Positions 18,487-27,940 of a DNA stretch of 64,000 nucleotides are shown one piece after another. Numbering within the stretch: the stretch's first letter is position 1; the number at the start of each line of letters is the position of its first letter. A program made the position numbers and the translations under genes. The DNA is from an uncultured Hyphomicrobiaceae bacterium (lineage in GTDB: Bacteria; Pseudomonadota; Alphaproteobacteria; Rhizobiales; CALHAX01). The stretch spans positions 33,507 to 97,506 of the forward strand of contig CALHAX010000001.1 in NCBI GenBank assembly GCA_937931785.1, read 5' to 3'. The notes beneath the pieces were generated by a model. The model saw only the letters and a program-made list of their open reading frames with translations, made no database searches and was not told the origin of the DNA.

Positions 18487-19773
18487 ATGACGCTTCCCAA
18501 GAACCCGAATTTCGCAACGCTTGCTGTTCACGCCGGTGCGCAACCTGACCCAACCACGGGCGCGCGCGTGACGCCAATCTATCAGACGGCATCCTATGTG
18601 TTCGACGATGTTGAGCATGCGTCCGCACTGTTCAATCTGGAAGCGTTCGGCAATATCTATACGCGGATCAACAATCCGACACAGTCCGTACTCGAAGAGC
18701 GCGTGGCGGCACTTGAAGGCGGGACAGCAGCGCTGGCGGTGGCCTCCGGTCACGCGGCGCAGCAACTGGTGTTCCATACGCTGCTGGAGCCGGGCGACGA
18801 GTTCATCGCGGCACGCCAACTCTATGGCGGCTCGATCAACCAGTTCAATCACGCGTTCAAGAAATTCGACTGGCACGTCAAATGGGCGGATGGCACGGAT
18901 CCGTCGTCGTTCAAGAAGCTTGTGACCAAGAAGACCAAGGCGATCTTCATCGAGTCCATCGCCAATCCGGGCGGAATCGTGATGGACATCGCGGCCATTG
19001 CAAAGGTCGCCAAGTCTGCTGGCGTTCCGCTGATCGTCGACAACACGATGGCAACGCCATACCTGTGCCGACCCAAAGAGCATGGCGCAGATATTATCGT
19101 TCAGTCGCTCACCAAATTCCTTGGCGGTCACGGCAACTCGGTCGGTGGCATTATTGTCGATTGCGGAACGTTCGACTGGATGAAGAGTGGAAAATTCCCG
19201 ACCTTGAGCGAGCCATGCCCGAGCTACAACGGCATGAAACTTGGCGAGACGTTCGGGAACTTCGCCTTTGCCATAGCGTGTCGTGTTCTGGGCTTGCGAG
19301 ACCTCGGCCCTGCAATTTCTCCGATGAACGCTTTTTTGATCCTCACCGGGATCGAAACGCTGCCATTGCGCATGAACCAGCATTGCAAGAACGCCAAGGC
19401 CGTCGCGAAATTCCTCGACAAGCATCCGGATGTAGCATGGGTGAACTATGCCGGATTGAAGGACAGTCTCTACCATCATCTGGCAAACAAGTACTGCCCG
19501 GAAGGGGCCGGTGCCGTGTTCACGTTCGGGCTGAAGGGGGGGTACGATGCCGGGGTTAATCTGGTGCGGAACGTGAACCTGTTCAGCCACCTCGCGAACA
19601 TCGGCGATACGCGCTCACTGGTCATCCACCCCGCCTCGACAACGCACAGTCAGTTGACGCCCAAAGAACGGGCTGCAGCCGGCGCAGGTGATGATGTCGT
19701 GCGGCTTTCGATCGGTCTGGAAGACAAGAACGATATCATCGCGGATTTGAAGCAGGCGATGAAGAAGGGCTGA
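18487..19773 (+). CDS. metY: O-acetylhomoserine aminocarboxypropyltransferase (sulfhydrylase)
   Basis: A 428-residue Cys/Met-metabolism PLP enzyme that makes homocysteine from O-acetylhomoserine and sulfide (or methionine from methanethiol). TLAVHAGAQPDPTTGARVTPIYQTASYVF is the family opening; YTRINNPTQSVLEERVAALEGG is the subunit/PLP phosphate segment; the PLP lysine is in DIIVQSLTKFLGGHGNSVGG. The C-terminal LFSHLANIGDTRSLVIHPASTTHSQL is typical of MetY. About 430 residues, longer than MetB/MetZ, supports MetY. The 204-base leader was scanned for SAM riboswitches without a match. Confidence 0.92.
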   Translation: MTLPKNPNFATLAVHAGAQPDPTTGARVTPIYQTASYVFDDVEHASALFNLEAFGNIYTRINNPTQSVLEERVAALEGGTAALAVASGHAAQQLVFHTLLEPGDEFIAARQLYGGSINQFNHAFKKFDWHVKWADGTDPSSFKKLVTKKTKAIFIESIANPGGIVMDIAAIAKVAKSAGVPLIVDNTMATPYLCRPKEHGADIIVQSLTKFLGGHGNSVGGIIVDCGTFDWMKSGKFPTLSEPCPSYNGMKLGETFGNFAFAIACRVLGLRDLGPAISPMNAFLILTGIETLPLRMNQHCKNAKAVAKFLDKHPDVAWVNYAGLKDSLYHHLANKYCPEGAGAVFTFGLKGGYDAGVNLVRNVNLFSHLANIGDTRSLVIHPASTTHSQLTPKERAAAGAGDDVVRLSIGLEDKNDIIADLKQAMKKG

Positions 19774-19838
19774 AACGCTCAATTAACGGACCCGAGCCCG
19801 TGCTAAGGTTTCGCTCTTCAGGATTCGGGCGGCGCACC

Positions 19839-20567
19839 ATGCAATGGACTGATGAAGGCATTGTAATCGCAGTGCGCCCGCATGGGGAAACGTCTGCGAT
19901 CGTGGAAGTATTCACGCGCCAGCAAGGTCGCGCACTCGGGCTTGTCCGTGGCGGACGGTCACGGCGCATAAGACCGGTGCTGCAGGCGGGCAATCATGTC
20001 GATGTAACGTGGAAAGCGCGGCTCGAGGAACATCTCGGGCAGATGACGCTGGAGTTACGCTGCGGTTACGCTGCACAGTCTCTGGACAGCCGAATGGAGT
20101 TGGCGGGCCTGTCGTCGATGTGTTCGTTGCTGCGGTATCTGCCGGAACGCGACCCGCATCGCAATCTCTACGAGGTGACGCTCTTCGTTTTCAGTTTCTT
20201 CGATGATGTGGACGTCTGGCCTGCGCTGATGGCGCGTTGGGAACTGGAGCTGCTTGAAGAACTGGGGTTCGGGCTGGACTTGAAGACGTGTGCGGCAACA
20301 GGGGGAACGGAGGATCTGCGGTATGTCTCACCGAGGTCGGGATGCGCTGTGTCAGGAGAGGCCGGGGCACCCTATGCGGACAAGCTGCTTAAATTGCCTG
20401 GTTTCCTGCAAGGCGGTGAAGACCGTCAGGCCACGGTCACCGATATTGTCGATGCGCTTGAATTGACCGGATATTTTCTCTCTCGTGATGTTGTGGAACC
20501 GCGTGGAGACGTTCTGCCTGAAACACGGGAGCGATTGCTGGGGTACTTGCGCAAGAAGATGATGTAG
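19839..20567 (+). CDS. recO: DNA repair protein RecO
   Basis: A 242-residue protein of the RecFOR pathway that loads RecA onto SSB-coated single-stranded DNA. The N-terminal OB-fold starts MQWTDEGIVIAVRPHGETSAIVEVFTR and continues GLVRGGRSRRIRPVLQAGNHVDVTWKAR. The helical C-terminal half contains WELELLEELGFGLDL. The C-terminal zinc module is reduced: only two cysteines are obvious (CAATGG, GCAVSG), as in many alphaproteobacterial RecO. ATG 19839 begins directly at the OB-fold. Confidence 0.92.
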   Translation: MQWTDEGIVIAVRPHGETSAIVEVFTRQQGRALGLVRGGRSRRIRPVLQAGNHVDVTWKARLEEHLGQMTLELRCGYAAQSLDSRMELAGLSSMCSLLRYLPERDPHRNLYEVTLFVFSFFDDVDVWPALMARWELELLEELGFGLDLKTCAATGGTEDLRYVSPRSGCAVSGEAGAPYADKLLKLPGFLQGGEDRQATVTDIVDALELTGYFLSRDVVEPRGDVLPETRERLLGYLRKKMM

Positions 20568-20603
20568 GGCAGTGAAGAAAAATTCCTCAACCTCGTGCAA
20601 ACT

Positions 20604-21980
20604 TCAGGGTGATCGTGCTGTGAGGATCATGAAGCGTCCAGCAAGAAGGCTGCCTGTGACCGTCAACCCAACGGCCATGCCCCACCATAATCCGTCGACA
20701 CCGAACCCGGCGGGGAAAGCCAGCACCCACCCGCCAGCAATACCGAAGAGCCAATAGCCAATTCCGGCAAACCACATCGGCACAACCGTGTCCCGCAGGC
20801 CGCGCAGCGCCAGGGCCGCCATCACCTGCAACCCGTCAAACACCTGAAAGAATGCGGCAAGGATCAGCAGCCGTGTCGTCAGTGTCAGCACGTCGTTGAA
20901 ACCGGGATCGTCGGGGCTGAGAAAAGTCTCGACCAGCAACCGCGGGAAAGTGATGGGAATGACAGCGAGTACAATCAACAACACGATGCCCATGGTGAAT
21001 GTCAGGATACCGGCTTGTCGGGCTGACGACATGCTCCCACGCCCGATACTGTAGGCGATGCGCACCATCCCGGCTTCTGCAAGACCGTGCGCCATGACAA
21101 ATGCAATGCCAATCCACGCAATCATGACCTGATACGCGGCAAGAGGAACAGGTCCCAGCAAGCCGGAAAAGATCGAAACGGCCGCAAAGAGACTGGCTTC
21201 AAGAATAACAATCCCCACGACGGGCAGTCCGAGGCGAATGATCTCGCCACAAATCGTGCGGTCGACCCTCAGTCGCCCCAGAAAAAGTCCATAACCGCGC
21301 AGCGTGGGTGTGACATAGGTATAGGTCACAAGCGCGAGCAACATGAACACGGAGACAATGGTTTTGGCCCACCCAGCGCCGGCGACACCAAGTTCGGGCA
21401 AACCGTAAACACCTTCCACCAGCCCGCGACACAGGACATAGTTCAGTGCGACGGCCGCGAGCGTAATCACAAGGACAGCCCCTGTCTTTGCGAGCGAGGC
21501 GACGAATGTGCGAAGGGTGAAAAACCAAAGCACCGGCAAAATTGCAAAGGATACCGGCTGCAGGTAGGCGGCCATGGGGTCGATGATGACATCGCTTTGG
21601 CCTGTCAGGGCCAGGATCTTGTCCAGGTGCCACACGAGCAGAGTTGCGGGCACGCCAAGTGCGGTGGCAATGAGAAGGCCCTGGCGCGCAGCCATACCAG
21701 CATCAGTCTTGCGACCACCTCCCTCAGCTTGCGCCACCAGAACCCCGGTGACGGAAAGCAAACCCACCAGAATGACAATGACCTCATGCGTCATATCACT
21801 GGCCAGACCGATGCTCGCGAGTTGCTCATAGCCGAGCTTGCCAACAATGGCCTTGCTCGTCAGGGCCATTACGAACTCGGAGAGATAGGCGGCAACAAGC
21901 GGGCCGGCGATCGTCAGCAGCATGCGGGTTTCAGCCGCCCTGGTCGGTGTTGGCGGCGTGGCGACTGGCGTGCTGGTCAT
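20604..21980 (-). CDS. MATE family efflux transporter
   Basis: A 458-residue inner-membrane protein with about twelve helices in two MatE repeats. The first repeat starts LLTIAGPLVAAYLSEFVMALTSKAIVGKLG; the second contains RLGLPVVGIVILEASLFAAVSIFSGLLG. Members extrude cationic drugs or metabolites against Na+ or H+. ATG 21980 is used; a start 8 codons upstream is possible. It is downstream of the catabolic operon on the same strand, with 107 bases between, and could export a pathway intermediate, though this is only positional. Confidence 0.88.
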   Translation of the reverse strand: MTSTPVATPPTPTRAAETRMLLTIAGPLVAAYLSEFVMALTSKAIVGKLGYEQLASIGLASDMTHEVIVILVGLLSVTGVLVAQAEGGGRKTDAGMAARQGLLIATALGVPATLLVWHLDKILALTGQSDVIIDPMAAYLQPVSFAILPVLWFFTLRTFVASLAKTGAVLVITLAAVALNYVLCRGLVEGVYGLPELGVAGAGWAKTIVSVFMLLALVTYTYVTPTLRGYGLFLGRLRVDRTICGEIIRLGLPVVGIVILEASLFAAVSIFSGLLGPVPLAAYQVMIAWIGIAFVMAHGLAEAGMVRIAYSIGRGSMSSARQAGILTFTMGIVLLIVLAVIPITFPRLLVETFLSPDDPGFNDVLTLTTRLLILAAFFQVFDGLQVMAALALRGLRDTVVPMWFAGIGYWLFGIAGGWVLAFPAGFGVDGLWWGMAVGLTVTGSLLAGRFMILTARSP

Positions 21981-22087
21981 GTTGTTTACTTTGGGCCGCC
22001 GCAAACGACGGAAGGACTGAAGAAGAAGTGCAGGATGGTCGAAGCACGTTCAATCAACAAATGAAAACGCGTTACAGTCACAGGCTT

Positions 22088-23428
22088 TCATGCGGTGCTT
22101 TGGTCAAACGTATCCCGAACAAGTGGTGCTCTGGCTTCAAGTGTGTCTGTCAGAGCCATTCTGAAACGATCAAGATCGTCGTTCGTCATGGGAAGGGACA
22201 TGTTCATCATGCCACGTCGCGCGTAAAACTGGCCGCGTTCCATCATGTCCAGGTGGATCAGTTCATGCAAACCCGATGGCGTTCGGGCAGAATCAGGCGG
22301 TGCGGATGGCGTATCTTGCGCGAAATGAAGTGCCATCATCGATCCGAGTCCCGTAATCTGAACGGGCAAATCAAGCGCGTCGATTTCGGCCTTGAGGGTA
22401 CTGCGGAAGGCATTGCCGCGATTAAAGAACGTGTCTGCAACCTGTGGAGTGAAAACCTGCTCCAACCCGGTGTGTCCTGCCGTCATGGTCAGGATATTGT
22501 TGTTGAACGTTCCGGCATGTCCCCAGGCGTCCGCACGTTCCGGGTCAAAGCGATCCATGATATCCGCGCGACCGCCAAAAGCACCAAATGTCAGACCGCC
22601 GCCAAGATATTTTCCAAAAGTCGCAAGATCTGGCTTGATCTGATGGTGTCCCTGCAACCCGCCTGCTGTGAGACGCGAGGTCATGACTTCGTCGAAAATC
22701 AGCATTGCGCCAGTCGCCTGCGTGGCATCTCGGAGCGCCTGCAGGAATTCATGAGTTCCGGGAATAGCGCCTCCGGCACCGACCATCGGCTCCACCAGAA
22801 CGGCGGCGAGCGTATCGCCCAACTCATGGATTTTCTCCACCACCTCGGTTGCATTGTTATACGTCGCGCGGTGAATCGGAAATGGGAGATTAAGCGGACT
22901 GTCGCCAGAAAACGTCAATACACCGCCGTGGTAAGAGCGGTCCATGACCAGAATGTCTGTTCGGCCCGTGAAGGCGCGTGCGGCGGACAAGGACAATATA
23001 TTGGCTTCCGTACCTGAATTGCAGAATCGCAACCGTTCGATGGCAAGGAAGCGGTCGCACATCAGTTGCGCAAACTTGGCATCCACGGCGTTGGGGCCAC
23101 CGAGGGTCAATCCGTTTTGCAAGGCGTGCGTGACCGCATCCTCGATAATCGGGTTGCTGTGTCCGTAAAGCCCCGCCGTGTACTCGCCCAGAAAATCTGC
23201 ATACGTGTGGCCGTCGACATCCCAAATGCGCGCGCCTGCGCCTTTGGCCACCGTGAACGGATAAGGTCCGAAGTGTAGAACGGAGCGCGTATTCCCACCG
23301 GGCATGACGGCTTTCGCCGCCTCAAAACACGCCTGCGATTTCGGACGGGCTGCAACATAACTGGACCGTGCGTCACACAGCGCCGTCTCCAGATCCAGGT
23401 TTCTGTTTGCCGTTGTCGTCCCGGTCAT
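22088..23428 (-). CDS. Class III PLP aminotransferase, glutamate-1-semialdehyde aminomutase-like
   Basis: A 446-residue enzyme resembling HemL/GSA aminomutase: VMPGGNTRSVLHFGPYPFTVAKGAGARIWDVDGHTYADFLGEYTAGLYGH at the N-terminus contains the typical substrate-region glycine-rich loop, and LRFCNSGTEANILSLSAAR binds PLP phosphate. DEVMTSR and LATFGKYLGGGLTFGAFGG hold the PLP Asp and Lys. It is unlikely to be the haem enzyme because it is the last gene of a catabolic operon with a ureohydrolase; non-haem relatives act on beta- or omega-amino acids. 12 bases separate it from the ureohydrolase stop. Confidence 0.82.
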   Translation of the reverse strand: MTGTTTANRNLDLETALCDARSSYVAARPKSQACFEAAKAVMPGGNTRSVLHFGPYPFTVAKGAGARIWDVDGHTYADFLGEYTAGLYGHSNPIIEDAVTHALQNGLTLGGPNAVDAKFAQLMCDRFLAIERLRFCNSGTEANILSLSAARAFTGRTDILVMDRSYHGGVLTFSGDSPLNLPFPIHRATYNNATEVVEKIHELGDTLAAVLVEPMVGAGGAIPGTHEFLQALRDATQATGAMLIFDEVMTSRLTAGGLQGHHQIKPDLATFGKYLGGGLTFGAFGGRADIMDRFDPERADAWGHAGTFNNNILTMTAGHTGLEQVFTPQVADTFFNRGNAFRSTLKAEIDALDLPVQITGLGSMMALHFAQDTPSAPPDSARTPSGLHELIHLDMMERGQFYARRGMMNMSLPMTNDDLDRFRMALTDTLEARAPLVRDTFDQSTA

Positions 23429-23440
23429 GACAAGTTCCTC

Positions 23441-24400
23441 TTAAGCCGTTCGGGATCGATCGATGGCGGCAGCAATGACGCAGGTCAGCTCGAACATCAG
23501 GTTCGCTGCAGTCACCGAAGTAATTCCCGTCGGATCATAACACGGCGCAACCTCGCAGATATCGGCACCAATCACGTCCACCCCCATCAACGAACGCAGA
23601 ATGACCTGCGTATCACGCGGCGTGATACCTCCAATCTCCGGCACGGCGGTTCCGGGACAAAACGACGGATCCAGCCCATCGATGTCGATTGTCACATAGG
23701 TTGGTCCGGTGCCGAGCGTGGTTTTTATCTTTTCGATGGCCGCGGCGCGCCCCATCTCCTCGTAGTCATCGAAAGGCATCATCGTGAAGCCGTGATCGTA
23801 ACCGAACTGAATGTCGTCAGGAACGAATCGTGATCCCCGCAAGCCCAACTGGACGGTGCGCTTGGGATCAATCAGGTTTTCTTCAGTTGCGCGGCGCATG
23901 AACGTTGCATGATTGATTTTTGTTCCGCACATTTCGTCGAGAACATCGGCATGGCTGTCGATCTGAAGAATTCCGACAGGGCCATCCTTGGCGAGTGCAC
24001 GCAAGATCGGTGTCGGGATCGTGTGATCCCCACCAATCGCGACAGGGCGAATGTCGAGCGTTTTCAGGTTTGCAAAAAAGTCCTCGATTTGCTGGATCGA
24101 CGCATCGAAATTTAACGGATTGATGGGCGCGTCACCAATGTCCGCAATGTTGCACAACTTGTAGGGTTCCACGTTGGTGGTTGGGTGCGCCATTCGGATG
24201 AGGCGGCTGGCCTGACGCACGGCACCGGGGGCCTCGCGCGGACCCGAGCGGTAGTTGAGACCGATATCGAACGGCACGCCAACAAGCCCGATGTCGATCT
24301 CGTCACACGCGTCGATCCGTTTTGTGCGCATGAAGGTCGCTACATCTGCAAAGCGCGGAACATTAGCGGCATCAACAGGCTGGTATTTTGCATCGACCAT
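23441..24400 (-). CDS. Ureohydrolase (agmatinase/guanidino-acid amidinohydrolase family), copy 1
   Basis: A 319-residue arginase-fold Mn2+ enzyme that should release urea from a guanidino compound. Metal-binding motifs are all present: GGDHT, then DSHADVLDE (usually DAHxD; Ser replaces Ala), and IDIDGLDPSFCPGTAVPEIGG. The annotation agmatinase would be the usual automatic call, but family members also hydrolyse guanidinobutyrate, guanidinopropionate and others, and the active-site loop cannot be assigned by eye. It lies between an SDR gene (18 bases upstream) and an aminotransferase gene (12 bases downstream), context that favours a guanidino acid feeding a transaminase. Confidence 0.85.
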   Translation of the reverse strand: MVDAKYQPVDAANVPRFADVATFMRTKRIDACDEIDIGLVGVPFDIGLNYRSGPREAPGAVRQASRLIRMAHPTTNVEPYKLCNIADIGDAPINPLNFDASIQQIEDFFANLKTLDIRPVAIGGDHTIPTPILRALAKDGPVGILQIDSHADVLDEMCGTKINHATFMRRATEENLIDPKRTVQLGLRGSRFVPDDIQFGYDHGFTMMPFDDYEEMGRAAAIEKIKTTLGTGPTYVTIDIDGLDPSFCPGTAVPEIGGITPRDTQVILRSLMGVDVIGADICEVAPCYDPTGITSVTAANLMFELTCVIAAAIDRSRTA

Positions 24401-24418
24401 TTTTCACTCTCTCATTCT

Positions 24419-25207
24419 TCAAAGTGGAGCACCAACAGTGAGGTGCGTGCCTGCATCGATCACCAGGAGCTGACCGGTAATGGACCGCCCGCCAAGCGCA
24501 AACCAGAGCGCGGCCTCGGCCACCTCCTCCGGCAGGACGATACGATTCAACGGGGCAATATCCGCAGATTTCCGCTTGAAATCGGCCAGGTCATCTGCCG
24601 ACAGTTTTGGAGCCATCCAGTCCGTATCAACAAATCCAGGGCAAACGGCGTTAACGCGGATGTCTGGCGCAAGGGACCGCGCCAACGACAAGGTGAGCGT
24701 GTTCAGTGCACCCTTCGATGCGGCATACGCCATCGAAGACCCGATTCCGGAGAACCCGGAATGGGAGGAAATGTTAACGATGGATCCACGTGATTGCCCG
24801 AGTGCCGATGTTGCTGCTCGTGTCATCTGATAGGCACCAGTCACATTCACGGAAAAAATTTCCGCAAAATCTGCAGCTGTCAAAGCTTCCAGATCGCCAG
24901 TGTCCGCAAATCGTGTCATTCCTGCATTGTTGATCAGGATGTCCAGTCGGCCCCAGCGCTCTGTCACGGCTTCGGCGATCGCGCGGCAATCTTTATCGTT
25001 CGAAATATCCCCCTGGAGGACTAGCGCGGCGGCGGCGTAAGATCTGCATATCTCCGCAACCTCCTCGGCACCTGATTTATTGTGATTGAAATTGATAGCC
25101 ACATTGCACCCCGCCTGCGCCAATGCACATGCCGTCGCCGCGCCAATGCCAGACGATGCGCCTGTTACCAGGGCGACGCGCCTGCCGGTGGATGACTGCG
25201 GTGTCAC
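24419..25207 (-). CDS. SDR family oxidoreductase
   Basis: A 262-residue classical short-chain dehydrogenase. NAD(P)-binding TGASSGIG is near residue 15, NNAG around 90, the catalytic Ser in GSIVNISSHSGFSG and the YxxxK in YAASKGALN. The C-terminus (LVIDAGTHLTVG) fits FabG-like enzymes. In this operon it probably oxidises or reduces a semialdehyde or hydroxy intermediate made by the aminotransferases. ATGA overlap at 25204-25207 with the preceding aminotransferase suggests coupled translation. Confidence 0.85.
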   Translation of the reverse strand: MTPQSSTGRRVALVTGASSGIGAATACALAQAGCNVAINFNHNKSGAEEVAEICRSYAAAALVLQGDISNDKDCRAIAEAVTERWGRLDILINNAGMTRFADTGDLEALTAADFAEIFSVNVTGAYQMTRAATSALGQSRGSIVNISSHSGFSGIGSSMAYAASKGALNTLTLSLARSLAPDIRVNAVCPGFVDTDWMAPKLSADDLADFKRKSADIAPLNRIVLPEEVAEAALWFALGGRSITGQLLVIDAGTHLTVGAPL

Positions 25208-26583
25208 GAAGCTACCTCAAGCGCCATGTGCACCAATCCGGCGGCAGTCAGATCGGTCAACGTTGCATCCAGGCGTTCGGCAAGCTCATCGCATTCCTGT
25301 TCGGTAATCGTCAGCGGCGGTGCCACCATGAACCAGTCGCCATTACGGCCATTCGCTGTTCGTCGCGAGTAGATGATAAGGCCGTGCTGCAGACCAAAGG
25401 CGCGAACCTGCTCTGTCGGGAGAAAATCTCCGGGATAGGATGTTTTGGAATTTCGATCCGCGACAAGCTCTACGGCCATCAGCAATCCATCGCCACGAAT
25501 GTCGCCAATGCACGCATGCTTTTCTGCGAGACTGTCGAGGAGCCGTCTCAGATACGCGCCACGTTCGCGTGCGGCATCAAACAGATTATCGCGATCATAT
25601 TCATCGAGTACTGCGAGCGCGGTGGCGCAGGTGATCGGATTGGCATTGTACGTGTGCGAGAAGTTGAAGCCCGTCAGGTCGGACAGGTGATCCACCATGT
25701 TTGCGGGGGCGAGCATCGCCCCGAGTGGCGCGTAACCGGCCGCCAGTCCCTTGGCGAGTACAACGAGATCAGCTTGTGCATCCGGGTATCGATGACTGGC
25801 CAGGAATTGTCCGGTGCGTCCCGCACCGCAAAGAATCTCATCATAGACAAGGAAGATGCCATGACGGGTGCAGATGTCTCGTATGCGGTTGGCGTAATCT
25901 TCCTCCATCGGCATGGCCCCTGTTGCGAGACCACCGATGGGCTCGACGACAAACGCCAACACATTGTCCGCCCCAAGCTCCGTGATCTTTTGATCCAGGG
26001 CGTCAGCGCACGACATCCGCCACGTTTGAGACGTATGATTGTCGGGCACGCGATACTGGAAGGGAGCCGGAATGTGCTCTGCAGGGATCGCAAATCCGTC
26101 GATGAACGTATCGAGGTCGTCGTCACCCGTGATCCCCAGCATCGCAATTGTGCCGCCGTGATAGGACGGCATAAGTGTGATGATTTTCCGCTTCTCGGGT
26201 CGACCGGTCGCCACAACGTATTGACGCAGAAACTTGATCGCGATTTCCATCGCTTCCGAACCGCCTGAGGCGAGACACACACGTTCGTATCCCGGACCCG
26301 CCAGACGCGAGATGCGTGTCACCAGATCGATGTTGGGCTGATGCCGCGATACGCGCGAATAAGCAAAGTCCATCGTCTCGGCCTGTTGTGCCATGGCTGC
26401 GGCCACGCGTTTGTTGCCATGCCCGATGTTGCTGACGACGGGGCCGGAAGATACGTCGATGTAGTCTGTCCCCTCATCATCCCACATGCGAACACCTTCG
26501 GCGCGCACAATGAGAGGCAGCGGAACGGCATTGGACCGGGCGTAGAATACGTCCTGTGACAGAGGGCGTGTGTCATGCGTCAT
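25204..26583 (-). CDS. Class III PLP aminotransferase (omega-amino acid:pyruvate type)
   Basis: A 459-residue aminotransferase. VCLASGGSEAMEIAIKFLRQ binds PLP phosphate, LVYDEILCGAGRTGQFLA holds the Asp, and LVVLAKGLAAGYAPLGAMLAP the PLP lysine. This group transaminates beta-alanine, GABA, putrescine and related omega-amines. It starts 4 bases inside the end of the amidohydrolase gene (ATGA at 26580) and ends inside the start of the SDR gene, so all three are translationally coupled. Different subgroup from the 22088-23428 enzyme, which implies two distinct amine steps. Confidence 0.87.
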   Translation of the reverse strand: MTHDTRPLSQDVFYARSNAVPLPLIVRAEGVRMWDDEGTDYIDVSSGPVVSNIGHGNKRVAAAMAQQAETMDFAYSRVSRHQPNIDLVTRISRLAGPGYERVCLASGGSEAMEIAIKFLRQYVVATGRPEKRKIITLMPSYHGGTIAMLGITGDDDLDTFIDGFAIPAEHIPAPFQYRVPDNHTSQTWRMSCADALDQKITELGADNVLAFVVEPIGGLATGAMPMEEDYANRIRDICTRHGIFLVYDEILCGAGRTGQFLASHRYPDAQADLVVLAKGLAAGYAPLGAMLAPANMVDHLSDLTGFNFSHTYNANPITCATALAVLDEYDRDNLFDAARERGAYLRRLLDSLAEKHACIGDIRGDGLLMAVELVADRNSKTSYPGDFLPTEQVRAFGLQHGLIIYSRRTANGRNGDWFMVAPPLTITEQECDELAERLDATLTDLTAAGLVHMALEVAS

Positions 26584-27833
26584 TGCGAAATTCCAAAATC
26601 GATCTTGCCATTGGCAGCGGCGAGAAGTGTCGTCGCCAACACCTGCGCACCTGTAGCTACATGTTCCGGTTCTGCGTGTTCCGCTTCATTGTGACTGATG
26701 CCTTCGCGGCATGGAATGAAAATCATTGCGGTTGGCAGGAACCGGGCAATATTGCAGGCATCGTGACCCGCGCCGGTATACATCCGCCGCCACGGTTTTC
26801 CTGATGCGACGGCAGCCGCCTGCACGGCGTCTGCAAGAGGTTGACTGAATGGCATCGGTGGAATGTAGGTGCGTGCCTTCAGGTCCAGATTGAGTCCCAT
26901 CTCCTCCGCAATGGTACTTGCGCGTTCTCGAAACATCACATCCATTTCGGACAGGACAGCGTCATTTGGGTGCCGCAGGTCACTGGAGAACACGACCCGT
27001 CCTGGAATGGTGTTCGGGGAATTCGGGAACACATCGACCCGTCCCACGGTGCCGCATCCCGGCGGATGGTCGCGGGCGATCTGGTCCACTTCCAGTGCAA
27101 TTCGGCTCATCCCCATCAGGGCATCCCGGCGCGCAGCCATAGGTGTCGGGCCAGCGTGGGCTTCCTGTCCGGTCAAAGTCAGATCATACCAGTGCTGCCC
27201 CTGCGTCGCATCGACGATACCGACATATTCACCAGCCTGTTCCAGGACTGGCCCCTGTTCGATGTGGGCTTCCAGGTAGCAGGCAACGGGATAATCTCCC
27301 ATCAGTTCGGTCTGCCCGCTATAACCAATCCGTTCCAGGCCTTCCTGTATTGTCCAGCCTTCACGATCTTCCCGCATATCGAGTGCATCTTGAAGCGGAA
27401 GCAAACCCGTCCAGACAGCCGATCCAATCATCGGTTGGAAAAGACAACCTTCTTCGTTTGTCCAGTTGACGACTTCAATCGGGGCGTCCGTTTCGATCGC
27501 ATTGTCGTTGAGCGCCCGGATCACTTCGAGTGCACCAAGCACACCGAACGCGCCATCGAATTTCCCGCCCGTCGGTTGCGAGTCCAGATGACTTCCCGCC
27601 ATGACAACAGGGGCTTGCGGGTTTTTCCCGGGACGGCGTGCAAACATGTTTCCGAACCGGTCCGTGCGAACGGGACATCCAGCATCTTCCGCCCAGGTCT
27701 TGAAGAGGTCGCGCGCTTGGGCGTCGAGATCGGAAAAGGCAATTCGGTTGACGCCCCCCTTCGCGGTTGCACCAATCTTCGCCATCTCCATCAGGCTGCC
27801 CCACAAACGTTCACCATTGATTGAGACGGTCAT
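26580..27833 (-). CDS. Zn-dependent amidohydrolase, allantoate amidohydrolase / N-carbamoyl-L-amino acid hydrolase family
   Basis: A 417-residue M20-fold enzyme that hydrolyses carbamoyl-type C-N bonds. Metal-site motifs: GSHLDSQPTGGKFDGAFG, NWTNEEGCLF, CYLEAHIEQGPVLE, then TGAGHDACNIARFLPTAMIFIPCREGISHNEAE near the C-terminus. The dimerisation domain lies in the middle (about 210-325; LTLTGQEAHAGPTPMAARRDAL). Substrates in the family are allantoate, beta-ureidopropionate and N-carbamoyl amino acids. First gene of the five-gene minus-strand operon; its 107-base upstream gap is shared with a divergent 2-hydroxyacid dehydrogenase. Confidence 0.87.
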   Translation of the reverse strand: MTVSINGERLWGSLMEMAKIGATAKGGVNRIAFSDLDAQARDLFKTWAEDAGCPVRTDRFGNMFARRPGKNPQAPVVMAGSHLDSQPTGGKFDGAFGVLGALEVIRALNDNAIETDAPIEVVNWTNEEGCLFQPMIGSAVWTGLLPLQDALDMREDREGWTIQEGLERIGYSGQTELMGDYPVACYLEAHIEQGPVLEQAGEYVGIVDATQGQHWYDLTLTGQEAHAGPTPMAARRDALMGMSRIALEVDQIARDHPPGCGTVGRVDVFPNSPNTIPGRVVFSSDLRHPNDAVLSEMDVMFRERASTIAEEMGLNLDLKARTYIPPMPFSQPLADAVQAAAVASGKPWRRMYTGAGHDACNIARFLPTAMIFIPCREGISHNEAEHAEPEHVATGAQVLATTLLAAANGKIDFGISQ

Positions 27834-27940
27834 GCGTGCCGGATCCTCCCCGTTTCGAATTCAGGCTTCAACGCCCATTCGACATCCTGTAGAGCAACAC
27901 AGATGATGTCGTCCTGCAATTTGAAATTCGGAATGTTGCC

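Noticed and set aside
22088..23428. Haem biosynthesis hemL
   Set aside because: Class III fold resembles GSA aminomutase, but the gene is last in a catabolic operon with ureohydrolase and SDR genes.
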